This document shows positions 1 to 15,000 of a DNA stretch of 64,000 bases, piece by piece; within the stretch, counting starts at the first letter, position 1, and the number at the start of each line of letters is the position of its first letter. The notes under the pieces were generated by a model, which was given only the letters and a program-made list of their open reading frames with translations, was not told the DNA's origin and ran no database searches. Source of the DNA: Dermatemys mawii. Its lineage: Eukaryota; Chordata; Testudines; Dermatemydidae. The DNA is taken from positions 15,343,734 through 15,407,733 of the forward strand of contig ML677335.1 in NCBI GenBank assembly GCA_007922305.1, read 5' to 3'. Both the position numbers and the translations under genes were made by a program.

Positions 1-1148
1 AAAAACAAAACAATGCAAAACTTTAGCACCTACAAGTCTGCTCAGTCCTTCTTCTTTTTCACCCAATCGCGAAGAGAAACTAGCTTGCTGACATTGATAT
101 TTATGTGCTAGATGCGCTAAAGATTCATATGCCTCTTCACATGCTTCCATGCTGATGACGCTTGTTAAAAAAAATACGTTAATTACATTCGTGACTGAAT
201 TTCTTGGGGGAGAATTGTATTTCTACTGCTCTGATTTACCCGCATTCTGCCATATATTTCATGTTACAGAAGTCTCGGATGATGACCCAGCACGCTCATT
301 TTCAGAACACTTTCACTGCAAATTTGACAAAACACAAAGAAGGTCCCAGTGTGACATTTCTAAAGATAGCTACAGCCCTTGACCCAAGATTTAAGAAACG
401 GAAGTGCCTTCCGAGAGAGGGATGAGGTGTGGAGCATGCTTTCAGAAGTCTTAAAAGAGCAACACTGATGCAGAAACTACAGAACCCAAACCACCAAAAA
501 AGAAAATGCTGGTGGCATCTGACTCAGGTGATGAAAATGAACATGCATCAGTCCACACTGCTTTGGATGATTATCGAGCAGAATAATCATCCGCATGGAC
601 GCATGCCCCCTAGAATGATGGCTGAAGCATCAAAGGACATATGAATCTTTAGCCCACCTGACATGTAAATATCTTGCAATGCTGGCTACAACAATGCCAT
701 ACGAACACCTGTTCTCACTTTCAGTGACATTGTAAACAAGAAGCAGGCAACATTATCTTCTGCAAATGTAAACAAATTTGATTGGCTGAACAAATAGGAG
801 AACTGATTGGACTTCTAGGCTCTAAAGTTTTACATTTTTTTGTTTTTGAATGGAGGTTTTTTAGTACATAATTCTACATTTGTAAGTTCAGCTTCCATGA
901 TAAAGAGACTGCACTACAGTACTTAGTGAAGTGAAAAACATTTTTTTTTATTTTTTACAGTGCAAATATTTGTAATCAAAAATAAAGTGAGCACTGTAAC
1001 ACACTATATGCTGTAATTGAAATCAATATATTTGATAATCTAGAAAACATCCAAAAATATTTAAATGGTATTTAATGCACGATTAATCAGAATTAAATTT
1101 TAATCGCACAATTAATCGTGATTATTTTAATCGCTTACATTCCTAGTT
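1..1148 (+). mobile_element. Decayed hAT transposon with long inverted arms
   Basis: The left arm (1-160) and the right arm (about 800-1148, inverted) both match the copy at 14168-14704, so the element has long inverted ends. The centre reads as a broken hAT transposase: ALDPRFKKRK near 370-400, and a C-terminal dimerisation-like block AHLTCKYLAMLATTMP then YEHLFSLS near 640-725, followed by stops. The outer end is rich in ATTAATCG words. The left tip is cut by the window edge. Not functional. Confidence 0.8.
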
Positions 1149-2317
1149 AAAACTCTTCTAGCGTCTGAAGTATGTTACACAGATTTTCCTTTATTAGCAA
1201 GCAGCTTTGAAAAAAATACTAGTATAGTAACTATCTAATTGATTTGAAACTCAGATATTTTTGGTAAAAACCTGGGATGATGCATAAGAATCACTTTTCT
1301 TTCTGAAAACCCTATCAAGGCATGTAATTCACTCATTTCTTCTAAATGAGGTTATAGCAACAACAAACACAGTTTAAGAGGGTTTTTTTTAAAAAAAAAA
1401 AAGAAAGAACACTCTGCCAAGGGTTCAAAAGACAGCTTCATAAGCATAGATAAAACCAAATTAAGATCCTATGGTGACACCACGTTTCTCTCAAAGGATA
1501 CAAGTTAGATAATCTCTTCATACCATGCGCAAATGATGATCTACCATTAACCAAAACATGATAAGCTGAAAGAGCCAGCAAATAAACTCTTCAAGAAGAA
1601 TTAGATAATCATGCAGACTTTAAGTACATCAAACACTCCAATATACCCAGAATACAAGCTGTAACTGGTGAGACAGATTTGCCTTGCAACCAAAACATAA
1701 ACTAACTCATTTCAAGTAATATTATTGCTTTCACCACTTGCTTTCTAGAATTCAGTAACGCACTGGAACCAATAAGGAACAAGATTGTTCTACATTCATC
1801 AGATCCCAAGGAATGCCCAAGAATGGAGAGACTGGGGACCAGGATAAAGGATCCTGCCATGCTGCTGCAGCAACAGGTCTGGGACAAGGGAAACAGTTTG
1901 CAGTCTCCCTCCAGGTCCATGTGCCACTGCTCTCTATGCCAAGCTCGCGCAATCAAGATCACTTTTGCCCTGACCTGTTTTATCTTCCTCACCACCTTCT
2001 GAATTAATGGAAAATGGAAGTATACAGAAGATCCTCTCCCGAAAACATTAGGAAAGCATCTAAGATAGACTGACTCTCCTTTCCTGCACTGGAACAAAAT
2101 AGAAGATGACACTTTCTGTTGAACCTGATCACAAATAGGTCTGCACTGCATTGACCCCGGCTGGAGAAAATCTCTGTGCTACCTGATCCTTCTCAGACCT
2201 CACATACATCTGTAAACTGTCTCTGCTGAGATGATCTGCCAACATATTGCTCTGCCGTGCTAAATGAAGGGCAACTGGACAGATGGCATGAAGAATTCAC
2301 CAATCCCATGGACCAGA

Positions 2318-2590
2318 AGTCCCTGAACTGTGGGGGGTGCCCTCTTGGGGGGGAAGTGTAGGGGAATATTCAGAGGGAGGCACAGTGGGCCTGGGCCAGC
2401 CCCCACTGGGGGAGGTGGGGAAGAAGGGAGCATCACCCAGCTCTGCCTCACCCCCACACTCTGCTCACATCCATAGCCCTAGCTCACAAACCCATGCCTG
2501 GCCCCAACCTCAACGCGGCTCCTCACCGGCCGGGAGCCCGTCTGCAACCCAGCTGCAGCTCCACTCCCACCCCTATACCAATTTTTTTAA
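2318..2590 (+). repeat. GC-rich hAT-like turtle repeat fragment
   Basis: Starts CTGAACTGTGGGGGGTGCCC and continues with a GC-rich body. It resembles the copy at 58255-58497 (shared CAAACTATGGGGCACAC-type start, GGAATATTCAG or GGAATGTTCAG, CAGCCCCCA). Class assignment is by resemblance to CAGTGGT..CAAACT hAT ends and is tentative. Confidence 0.5.
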
Positions 2591-2960
2591 ATAGGAAAAG
2601 CATAAACGTTTTTCCTGCTTCCCTAACTCAAAAAATCACTAGGCAGATTTTGCATAAGCTTCCCAAAAACTAATCTTTGGGCTAAAATCTAGCATGGAAA
2701 GTTCAGCCTAAAAGGCAAATTTGAGACAAGTACAAGCAAATGAAAAAAAAGTTACAATTTGAGTTGCAACTTTTACTATGAATTTCATTAGCACAAAAAT
2801 ATATAATTAGCAATGCTAAAGTATTGATTTCACTACACTTGTAAGGAAGTTAGTATAAACAAAAGTTAAGTAATTTTTGTAGCTTTCTTCCAAGCATTCT
2901 TATAAGTTTAATTGTAACAGAATTGTAATTAAATCTGAATTTTTCAAAAGGCTCCATTAC

Positions 2961-3003
2961 CTGTGATGAAAATTTAATTTGCAGGAACATTGTGGACACA
3001 GTC
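2961..3003 (-). CDS. FRA10AC1: FRA10AC1 coding exon 10
   Basis: 43 nt, acceptor CCCCAG, donor GTAATG. With the carried base it encodes [15 protein letters not shown], matching human RLCQECSIKLNFHHR. C222 and C225 form a CxxC. The following lysine-rich exon (human HRRKEIKSKKRK) was not found between here and position 1, so it lies outside the window. Confidence 0.94.
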
Positions 3004-6000
3004 CTGGGGAGGGGGGAAAAAAAAAAGACAAATTTGTACACGAAAATGTCATATTCAGTTGAAATACTTAATAATTATCATCATCATTGTTACCCCTATC
3101 TTTTTACTACAACAGACAAATTCTAATGTAGCAATAGCCAGAGTTCAAAAAAGGGAAAAATAGGATGTGATAAAACTGTCAGTATGACTCCAAAATATTG
3201 AATCACTTTGAAGGAAGATGGGAGACTCAGCATTGGCTACAGTTCACAAAGAAAAAGGTAGCATTTATTGTTTCTGGGGATCATGTTCTAATGTGATTTG
3301 GATATGCTATTATGGGCGGGATCAAACCACATTATGACCCTATTAAAAGAAACACAAACACTACTAAAGCTTCTCCACAGAGCAAATATTATTGTATAGG
3401 TGGACCCACAATCAAGAAAAGAGCAATAAAAACCCCCACCTCTCTCACACACAATTAAGCTTTTTGTTGTAAATAGTATTTGTAGAATGTATCTATATAC
3501 TGTTGTACATACATATTCAATAAGATCGGACTTCATAGATGATACTTTGTGGCATGGGAATTAGCCTTAGTGCAGTTAAAGATTTTCTGGGGAAAATCAT
3601 AGAAATGGCTGGAAGTGACTTTGAGAGGTCATCAAATACACCTTGAGGCAGGATCAAGTGATTCTAAACCAACCGTGAAAGGTTTTTGTCCAACTTGCTC
3701 TTTAAAACCTCCAATGTTGCGGATTCCACAACCTCCCTTGGAAGCCCATTCTAGAGCTTACCTACCCTTCTAGTTACAAAGATTTTCCTAATATCTAACC
3801 TAAATTCCCTTGCTGCAGATTAAGCCCACTGTTTCTTGTCCTACCTTCAGCATGTGTGGAGAACAGAAAGATCCCCCTCCACTATTCTTTTCTCAAGACT
3901 AAACATGCCCGGTCTTTTTAACCTTTCCTCTTAGGTCAGTTTCTAAACTTGCTCTCCTCTGGACTCTTTCAGATGTTTCCACATCTTTCCCAGAACTGGA
4001 TACAGTACTCCAGCTGAGGCCTCAGTAGTGCTGAACAGAGCAGCACAACTACTTCCCATGTCTTACATACAACACTTTCTTTTCTGCAACTGCATCACAT
4101 TTTTAGCTCATTCAATTTGTGATCCACTATAACTCCCAGATCCTTTTCAGCAGTACTACCACACAGCCAGTTATTCCCCATTTTATAGTTGTTCATTTGA
4201 TTTTTTTCTTTCCAAGTGTTTTACTTTGCACCTCTTTATTGAATTTCATCTAGCGGATTTCAGACCAATTCTCCAATTTGTCAAGTTAGTTTTGAATTCT
4301 AATCTTGTCCTCCAAAGTGCACACAACCCCTCTCATATTTGTATCATTTGCAAATTTTATAAGCATATTCTCCACTCCAAGTCATTAATGACAATATTAA
4401 ATAGTACTGGTTCCAGGACTGAGACTACAGAACCCCACTACACAGTCCTCCCAGTCTGACAGCAAACCACTGATAACTACTTTTGAGTATATTCCTTCAA
4501 TTAGTTGTGCATCCACCTTATGGTAATTACATCTAGACCACATCTGCCCAGTTTGTTTATGAGAATGTCATGTGGGACTGTGTTAAAAACCCTACTAAAA
4601 ATCATGACATACCACATCTACTGTTTCCCCAGTAACCTTGTCAAAGAAGGAAATTAGGTACGCTAGTATGAAAATTAAGAAATGTCAGTACTGAAAATAA
4701 AATTAAGTTAATTTAATGCTCGCCAAAGGTGTCTGACAACCCTAAAGACTGAGCTGCGCTGAAACTTCACATATGCCGTTCAGTCTTCCTATTAAAAAAA
4801 ATAAATGAAGAAGCTGTGTTACAATAATACCACTAGAAGAATCTATGGCTTTAAAAATTAGATAGCAAGAATTGTTCAGGCAATAAAGCAATTACAGGTT
4901 GTACCGATGGAAAGAGAGCGATTTCCCTAAAGCACCACCATTATTATATTTGTAACTAGTCCAACCAAAAGTATCATGTACAACTTATTTTTCTCCTTGA
5001 GTATCATGTACAATAACTTATTTTCCTCCTTGACCACTGTCCTAAGCATGGACTACCATTTCTAGGTTTTTCATTATATCATTAAATAAGATATTAGCCT
5101 TCATTTGCATTTACATAAGTTTGAAGGCCAACTGTAGGAAAGGGCTGACTTACTCAATTTCACAAGGGCATTCCTCTTTTCACCATATTCAATGTACCCA
5201 AAATTCACTTCCCAGCTCTTCAGTCTCTCTCTCTCATCACAGTGCTTATTTCCACAGGAAAATTGACCTGTCAAGAGACCAAAAGAGCAAATCATGGTTA
5301 AATCATTAGCTCATTTGGGCTTGAGATTGTTATATCTAGTCTTTTTTTTACCCAGAATTAAAAAGGTAGAAAGTAATGTCTAGAGGTAATGAACTAGCAG
5401 CAAACAGCATTTTTAAGGACGTAGCCCCACTATTTATTTAATATTGCACAATATTTGCAAAGAAAACACAAATCAGATCATACAGATGTCAGCTGCAATC
5501 TCTTTAGGTATTTTGGGGGCAGGCAGAAAGGAGTAAATTAAATCTGTCAACAACGAATTTTGGAAAAGCTACCAGCTAATGATCAAATAAATGTCATTAG
5601 GCTACCGTCATCCTAAATGATTATTTACTTAGTGGAGTGTGATGGATCAGAAGGTGCCTTTCAGACACGTGAGCATTTTTAATGACACCAAATGACTAAG
5701 TATGAATTATGTGCAAAAATAAAATGTCTAAATATTGTTTAACCTGCATGCTTCCTTCCCTGTTCTATTGGCAAGCAATTTGCTTTCCAAAGTGTTCTAG
5801 ACACGCTGTTTTCCTTTTCTTTTACAATTTCTAAAAAGAATTAAGGCCCAACATAATGAGTAAAGTATGAAACAACTTATTTAAGAACTTTTTAGTTTTG
5901 TTACATTAAATCTTAATGTTAAAATTATGTAAACGGTGTACTTGTATTCAATGTTGTCGACACCACTGTGTTTCTAATACCATACTTAATACAGAGAACG

Positions 6001-9000
6001 TACACCCAGTTGGAAGAGGATACATTCATACGCCGAGCTGGTGACAAGGATCTGTATTAATAGGCTCACCTCCAGTACTGTTTTCAAAAGATTAAATTCA
6101 GAATGTTCTGCCTAAGCTGCTAACCAATGGATTGACAGTGTCCTCAGATACTTCAGTTCTGCAGTGTAAAACCACTTGCAGTGCTAATGCTTGAAACAAA
6201 GAAAACAGAACTTGCATTTAAATAATGCTTCAAAATTCATTACACCACAGAAGAGGTGTCTTTTTTTGGTTTTGGTCATAAAGAAGGAACAAGTAAGCAG
6301 CAGTTTATACCATGAATCATAGAAAACAACCTTTTTCTTTTTTTCAGAAAAGCTACAAACTATGTTTCATGACTCCAAAAACCACACACACAGCCCTCCA
6401 CAGGCACAGACAACAGTCACATGCATCAGTTTTATTACCATTACTAGCCTCTCTTTTCAAAGTGGTGTCTGGAAACACCGAAGACTTCATGCAGTCAGCA
6501 AACCCAAATATTACATACATAAAAACTACATTAAAAGAATGTTATTTCTTCATCATTCAGTTAGTGTCCCTCACCTTATTTATTAGACACCATTCAAATC
6601 CTGTACTGAATACAGAATTATCCATTTTCTCCTGGCTTTTTTAGAACGCTTATTATCACAGCATCTGAATGCTTCACAAACATTAATGGATTTATTTCTG
6701 CTGTGAGATGAGCACATTATTATCCCCATTTTACCGATGAGGAAACTCAGACCAAGACTTGCCTGAGGACACGGAGTGAGTCAATGGCAGAGCCCAGGTT
6801 AGAACACAGGATCTCATAATACTAACCCTGGGCTCATTCCTTCACCCCACCGTGCCTTATTGACAGAAGGTTTCAGCATCTAGAGCTCCCATTGACTACA
6901 CTTATTCTTTTCAGTGCTCAACATGACTACATTAGCCAAACCCGGGAGTTTCAAGTCAGGCATTCAGAAAGTAAGGAATATGCAATTGGGAGCCACTTGT
7001 CAACATTTAGGTTTAAAAGACAATTCTGCATCAGATAGGAAGATGGTGGGGGAGAGAGGCATAGGACTGAGTTCACCTGTGTGGTATTCCCCTGACTTAT
7101 CCACAAGACCATTCTCACTTCCTGCCAACTCCCTACCTTGTTCTCTACACATATTCCAACTATTATAGCAAATAAAGCAAGGATCCTAAAAGCAGCTTCA
7201 TGCTCAACACAATCCTGATTTATTCTCTGTGCACTATTCATCCTGTACACTGAATGAGGTAAGGGTCTCGTGGAAAAAACAGCATGTAATCATGTAATTA
7301 AAGATTGTATCATAATACAAACACACACCGACAAAATGACACTGGCAACCTAAATTCTGGCATTTCCTAACTTCTGAGTGCATGATTTTTAAAGCTAAAT
7401 AAAGTTTTTTGACATAGTTTTTATCTATTGTTCTTGCCTAGGTTTATAGCCAGGTATTAGCAAGTTCCATCCAATGTTTCCTCTAATTTTTTGCATCTAT
7501 GTGTGAAATGAATTTTGTTATGTACAAAATGAATTTTGTTATGTGCACCAACATGGATGTAATGTGTGGCACAGAGAGAGGACTCCCCCACAGCTCTCTC
7601 TTGCCGCAGCAGCCCGGGAAGAACACCTTTCCCTGGCCGCAGCAGCGCTGGGGATGGGACCAGGGGAGAGGCGCCTGTCCCCGGACACAGCAGCTCCAGG
7701 ACTGGGGCCTGTAGAGAGGTGCCTGTCCCAGGCCACAGCAGTCCTTGATAGCCAGCTGTGCAGCCACACAGCCTGGAGGGAACTTGGGTTCTATTACATG
7801 CAACTGTAATAACTTCCCTATTATGCATCATCAGTAAAGTCTAACCAAATACAGAGTGTATTATCAAACCATGTTGTGCTCAAATTAATTAAAATATTTG
7901 AAATTTTCTTATTTAATTATCCTGTTGTATAAAAGCTATTATCCAAAATATTTAAAAACAGTATTTTATATTGCAATATTTTATATTTCTGATTTTTCTG
8001 TCCAGCCTTGTATCAAAATTAAGATTTCAGTATCTCTAGTATTTATTAGAGAAAATGCCATTTCATATCATACTATTTCATGTTTATAAATTTTATTTGT
8101 GATTTAAGTAGAATGTCTCCAGTGATTTAGTGTTTTCACCTTGCATATAATTGAATGAGATCTCAAATGATTTAGCCAAAGCCCAGGCAAGACCAGAGCT
8201 GGCTCTGAGCTGGGCGGTGCTAGGAAAGTGCTCTGTGCTGCACTAAAGACGACGCAGCGAGAGCCTACACAGCCGTGCTGCAGCCCACGAGGCCATGTTG
8301 TGTGCTCCTCCCATGTGTCATTTCTGCTGCCAGGGTTCACCCCAGAACCTTTTGTGTGCCCCCACTCCCCTTCTATCAACAGTTCACCTCTGTTCACTTT
8401 GCTAGCGAAATCTCAGATTATATGTGGAAGTGGTTAGGTGACAGACCATGAATCCCAGTGATCATTGAACCTAGCGATATTCTAAACTAAAAGCAATCAT
8501 GTGTGTACCTGTTTCCACCATTTCACACTGACTCATCAGACATTCAAGGCTTCAGAATGATGTTTGGGTTACTGTGTATACTGGTTATGTTGTTGTATAC
8601 TAGTCAGTAAATAAATTTTTATATATATAGTAAATACAACAAAACCTTTGCACTTTTAAAAACAAAATATTTAGGGCCATTAGCCAATTTGGTACACTGA
8701 GTTTATGAAGCTTACAACGCATATTTTTATCTCTATGTGTTTGTTTCTACAGCATAAATTATGTAAAATTATTATAACTAGCTAACTATGATATAGTAAC
8801 ATGCACTTACACTGTTATCATTTGGGACATATAACCATTTCTCTTAACTACAAATGCTCATTGAAGGTGTAAGCATTTATTCTGGGAGCCAAATATACTT
8901 GCATTATAGTTTAATGCATCTCTTGGTTTGTTTATCTGCAGTTGACCTACCTAGGCCATTTTGTATCTGAAACTTGGGTGCTGGCGAGAAGACAAATACA

Positions 9001-12000
9001 GTTATTGAAAAGTGTTAACATTTCCTACTATATAAAATTAGTCAAAAATATTTTTCCTACATTACAAAAGATTAGTAAAAGACTAAAATATGAACTCTGC
9101 GCTTGTGTGTTTATCACAGATAAAAGACGTGAATATTTGTTTTGTATAGTCTGTCACTGAAATTGAGTATATATGTTACAATTATTAATGGTCACTAGGT
9201 ATAGATATGGTTCAGTTCTAGGACACATCTGGTTACTAAACATGATTTCCCTTCATAATACCAAAGAAAAAAGACTGAATAAAAGAGGTGGGGAAATGAA
9301 AAAGAATCCTGGATTTAAAGGGAAAAATGTAAAATAAATATATCTAAGTATAAGAGAAAATAGCTGAAGATAAAAGGCCTAGGGGATCGGCTTTAAAAAA
9401 AAATCCAAACCTTAGAAAAACTAAATATCTTCACTATTTTCATGCCCTTAATAAGGACGTGTCAAGCTTATATGTTAATAGTGGTGTAAAAGTCACCCTT
9501 TTTTTATACTATTTAGCAAATATTCATAGCCAAGCAGGTTGATGAAAACAGAGTTCTACTCCCATTTACTGATATACCTTGTTATATTACTGAATGAAAT
9601 TTGAGAATCCTAGCCAAAACAAAACAAAACATCTTGCATGAAGGGAAAAAACGTTAGGGATAATCAAAGAACTAGATCTGAAAAAATAGTACCTTCTACA
9701 CTGTATAATACTGAATTCTTGTGCCCCTTAGTGGTGAAGTGTATTATGGCTCAATGCTGCTTAAGTTATAGCTGTCTCTATGGAATAAGCATTAATCTTT
9801 TAATTAACATTTAGGAAAGAGTGGTTTTAAATAAATTTTGAATCTTCTACCACGTTAATGAATATGCAATGCCAAATATAAAATATGAACAGCTGAAAAA
9901 AATCTCCAGCCACAGACACTTATACAAATTTTATTTTTTTTGTCTTAAGTACAGTTATCCTACTGAATGTTTAGGGCACATTTACTGCATTAAGATTTCC
10001 TGTATTCTACCACCAATCACAACTATGGGAGTTACAAACTAATATTTCAACTTGGAAACATATCAGAAAATTAGAAGTATGAAGGTTACATTTGCAGATT
10101 TAAAACTACAAATTATAAGATACAGTATAATGCATACATGACCATCAGATGAACCACTTACAATTTTCAAAAAATTAGGCACTTATGCTTTAGCTGTCTA
10201 CTAATAAAGCTTGTCTACTGTCTTTAACACTCCTACTCTTTATTTCATTAAACAAATTACTTGGCATAAATTTTATTAGTAAATATTTTCTCCCACAAAG
10301 TGTGAGATCATTATAAAAAATGATTAAGGCTACTATGATAACAGACCTTAGAGAACCCAGCTGCATAATAAAAGATCTATTTACTGATCAACAAGAATGC
10401 CAGTTCAATTACTCAGAAATTAAGGCAGCTGAACCTGCATCTACAATAGAGATTACTTTATTTTTAAATAAAGTGCTGAACCTTCTGCATAAAACAATGT
10501 TAGATATACTTCAAAAATATTAAGACGTATATTTATAATTCCAGTTATAGGCTATTTGATACCTCTGGCATTTTTGAAATGATAAATACAGCATATATGC
10601 CTTCTTGCCATTCCTATCTTACTCCACTTCTGCTTGCATGACTTATAAAGATAGAAAATAAAATAATTCACATAAACATTATAAAAAAATACATTACATA
10701 TACTCCTCAGAAATTAAAGTCACTTGCAAATAATATGATTCCTAAGTTTTCTTATATGTAGTGAATAGAGAAATTAAACTTGGCAATTGAGAATAATCAC
10801 TTTAGTGCACAAATTCTAGTAGCAAAAAAATTCCTATAAATTTCTATTTGTGGATTCATTTTTTCAGAGAAAGTATATCTATGAATTCTAGCTATAGGGT
10901 GTTGTCTCCTTCCTAGAGCAAGACTGGGGCAGTTGAAATGCTGTAATTCTCAAGCCTAGTTACTGAAAGGACCACTTCCTCCAAAAATGAATTATTTCAG
11001 TTTGGATCAGTGAGGAGAACTAAAGTTCTCCCAGTCCTTAAACTGTGAAGTATTTTTGCCAGCGAAGGAAGGAAGGAAGGAAGTGCTCATTCTACTAAGC
11101 ATGTGACAGTGTATCTACTATCCATGAACTTTGGTTCCTATTCATTGAAGACCTCTAGTATAAGGATTTTATCCTTATGCAAAGAGATCTAACTCTTGCT
11201 TCCCCCATGTTTATTATATCCATCTTTTGCTGCTCTAATCTATTGCTTAACTAACCTGCCTATATACCAAGATTTCCTTTTACATCCATGGCCTCTGAAG
11301 ATCATTTAAGTGACTTCTTTTTAAATTATTGATTACAGTGTTTATAGCCATACTGGTCCCAGGATGCGAGACACAAGGTGGGAAAGGTAATATCTTTTAT
11401 TGGACTAATGTCTGTTGGTGAAAGAGACATGCTTTCAAGCTCCACAGAGCTCTTCTTCAGGTCATCAGAAGAAAATGATAACCTGAAGAAGAGCTCCATG
11501 GAACTCAAAAACTTATATTTTTCACCAACAGATGTTAGTCCAATAATGATAGATATTTCACTCACCCTGTCTCTTTTTAGTATTATTATTTATTTGCATT
11601 ACCATAGCACCTAGTAGCTGTAGTCACGGACCAGGGTCCCACTGTGGTAGGTGCTGTGCAAACAGAATATAAGGATGACCCTCAACCCAAGGAGTTTACA
11701 AACTAAGTATAAGACAAGACAACAGAGGGACACAGACATACGGGGGAGTGCAAGGAAACAATAAGACAATACTGCTCAACATAATAAGCAGTGGTCTCTG
11801 ACCACCAGCAGCCTAACTGGGATATCCCCCTTGAATTGCAAACATGACCACATGATGTAACATGGAACTCTCTTGCTTGTTTAATTACTTAAGAGCAGAT
11901 ACTGTTGTGATTTATATGAATAATAAATACTGACCTCTCAGAGTCCATACAATGCCATGTTCCCCAGCTCCAGAAAATGGTTGCTAATCCCCTTTTTCCT

Positions 12001-15000
12001 TTTATAGAATAGTGAAACTGTAAAAGTTGTTTAAACCTAAAATGTTCAGGTTAGTTAAATGTAGAGGACTATGAGGTGCTCCAACAGGCTAACAGCACCA
12101 AGCACACTAATTGCCATTGAAAAGCAAATCAGCCAAACATGCCCTGTTTCATCCTCTTTGCACTGTGCCAAGACTTAAATAGCCAGTTGGAGATTCACCT
12201 TGCATAGGGGAATCCCCAAGTGGTATAATTCCAGCAAAGGATGTATGTTACTAATGTTTACTATTTGTATTACAGTAGCATTTACCCAACTCAGATTGAG
12301 CCCCACTGTGCTAGGTGCTGTACAAACACATAGTAGGAGGCAGTCCCTGCTCTGAAATGCTCACAATCTAAACTGACAACACAGACAGTAGGTGGGAGAG
12401 GAAACAGGCACAGAAAAGTGAAGTAACTTGCCTAGGTTGACAGAGAAAGTCAGTAGTAGATCCAAGAATAGAATCCTGATCTCCTGCCTTCTAGGCTAGT
12501 GTGCTCTGTCTACTGGATCGTGCTGCCTCTCCTGACATTTCCCAGTCATGAATAAGTTTGTTGGGTGAATCTGTAAACTAAATATCAGGGCCCGTTTAAT
12601 GAATTTCAATGTAAACTGAATTTTCCAGAATATGCACAGCCATAGCTGTAACCTTTCAACATCTGCTCATGATAAAACAGCTATTAAAATTAATAAAATA
12701 TTAGACTATTAGAAAATAACACAAATTACAATACTGTGATTTAGACATTGATATGGTCCATTTTGTACACTGCAGTCCAAAAAATAAAATAGTCTCCTCG
12801 CTCTATGTTTATTATCATCAAGAAACAAATCTGAATGTTATAATATTGCTCTTAGTGGTGGTGGAGGAAGGCTGATGGGCCTTCACATCTTCCTCTGCTG
12901 ATCCTCTTACCCAACTTATATGTATGACCAAAGAATAAAGTGAGGAAGATGAATCTCGAGATACTGAAGGTTCTGACACAGGCCACGTGGCAGTAAGAAG
13001 GAATTGGAAAGGCAGCCAGTCTGTTTCGCCCTTTATCTCCTCAGTTGGAAGCACAAGGAGACCAAGCGTACATGAGCAGACCCACAGACACCACTTTCAA
13101 GAATCCTCCATCTTCAGGTACATGGAGCACATGTGTACACTTATGTGAAATACTGTTTGGTAAATACTTTATAGTCCCTTTGACATGGCAGTGTCTCCCT
13201 ATAAGACTGCTTTTGCAACACCCCTTGCTAGTATATCTCCAAACAGCGTACATCCAGCAAAATTTGCAAAGAATACTATGCCCATCCATTTCTTATTGGT
13301 CAAGTCACAGCTATTTTGGTATAGATGTTACACAAATATTACCGATAACCTGAATGACTACATACATCCCCTTATTTATGCACTATAACTAACTTAGTCT
13401 ACCGAAATTTATTTTGATATAATTCATGCATTTTGAAATAATCTGTTTGCAAAGATATCATGACAGATTAGATTCTGAGTATCAGGTGGAGCCAAATTAA
13501 AAAAAATAAAAATAAAAAGATTACAGATTTTTAAGCACCCATATATATATATTCCAGAACAAAAGTATCAGCCAGCTCTTGCTTATTAAAAACTTACTTT
13601 ACTGTTTTATCTTTATAGTTTTAGTAGGTCATAACGTAGAATAGACGTAGGTTTGCACAGATGCTGAAAACTCACAGTTCCTTCTCAAAGATCTCTCAGT
13701 GATTTTAGGAAATAAATCTCTTCATATGCTTTAGTATCATTTAGTCAACACACAAACTCTTATCAAAATTGTTTCAAAATAGACAGCAGAAAAAACTCTC
13801 TCTGAATCGCAAATCCCGAGTACAATGTTTTTTCTGTGGAGTAAAAACAGCCTAAAGTAGTAGTAAAAGAATAATGAGCATTAATTTTGCTTTTCCTGGA
13901 TTTTTGTAATCTGTAGAATTTATTCTTTTCTTATCTACCAGCTCAGCAGAATAGTATGACAAACAAAATTACCTCTCCCATGTCTCTCACATTTAGATAA
14001 AATTGAGCAGCAAATTAGCCCTTGTAATGTCCCCGCATTAAAGGCCTTGGAATCTGTCCAGTATATTATCCATATCTAAATTATCTTAATAGCAGGGCCT
14101 GTGTCTTTTTTCACTTCTGATACAAAGATAAGGAAATGAGACCGTCTGTCTTCCCTATAGCTACAAACTAGGGCTGTCAATTACTCATAGTTAATGCACA
14201 CGATTAACTAAAAAAAAAAAATTCATGATCAATCGCAGTTTTAATCGCACTGTTAAATAGTAGAATACCAAATATTTTTGGATATTTTTCTACATTTTCA
14301 AATGTATTGATTTCAATTACAAACACAGAATACAGTGTAGTTCTCACTTTATATTATAATTTTGTATTTATAATATATGCACCGTAAAAATGATAAAAAC
14401 AGTATTTTTCAATGTACCTCATTCAAGCACGGTAATGCAATCTCTTTATCGTGAAAGTGCAGCTTAAAATTTTTTCTACATTTGTGTTACATAATTGTAC
14501 TCAAAAACAGAACAATGTAAAACTTTAGAGTCTACAAGTCCACTCAGTCCTACTTCTTGTTCAATCAACCGCTAAGACAAACAAGTTTGTTTACATTTAC
14601 AGAAGATAATGCTGCCCCCGTCTTATTTACGGTGTCACCTGAAAATGAGAACAGGCATTCTCATGGCACCTTTGTAGCCGGCATTGCAAGGTATTTACAT
14701 GCCCTGAAATTGTTAGCTCCTTAGGATATGATCTGTCTATTATATACAGTTCCTGGCATAAGAGTATCCTTGACTATGGCCTCTACATAATACTATAATA
14801 TAAATACTTACATACAAAAAGTTAAAAGAATATTAAGGTTGTGAGGTCAAGCAGCCAAATGTTAGGAAATGCCAAAATTAAGTAAATAAGATGAGGAAGA
14901 CTTGTGGCACCTTAGAGACTAACCAGTTAATTTCAGCATAAGCTTTCATGGGCTACAGCCTACTTCATTGGATGCAAAATTAAGGTTATGCATGCTTCCT

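Larger units (their letters stand above)
1..2960 (-). other. FRA10AC1: FRA10AC1 intron 10 (partial)
   Basis: At least 2960 nt, running off the window. It contains the large hAT remnant (1-1148) and a GC-rich hAT-like repeat (2318-2590). The stretch 1150-2310 and the tail 2600-2950 show no recognisable feature. The open frames at 1702-2151 on the minus strand have no similarity I know. Confidence 0.7.

Noticed and set aside
1702..2151. 149-codon open frame on the minus strand in intron 10
   Set aside because: Does not match the missing lysine-rich FRA10AC1 exon and shows no known domain.
11378..11614. Open frames on both strands around 11.4-11.6 kb as small genes
   Set aside because: They mirror each other because the DNA is a palindrome of repeat sequence.
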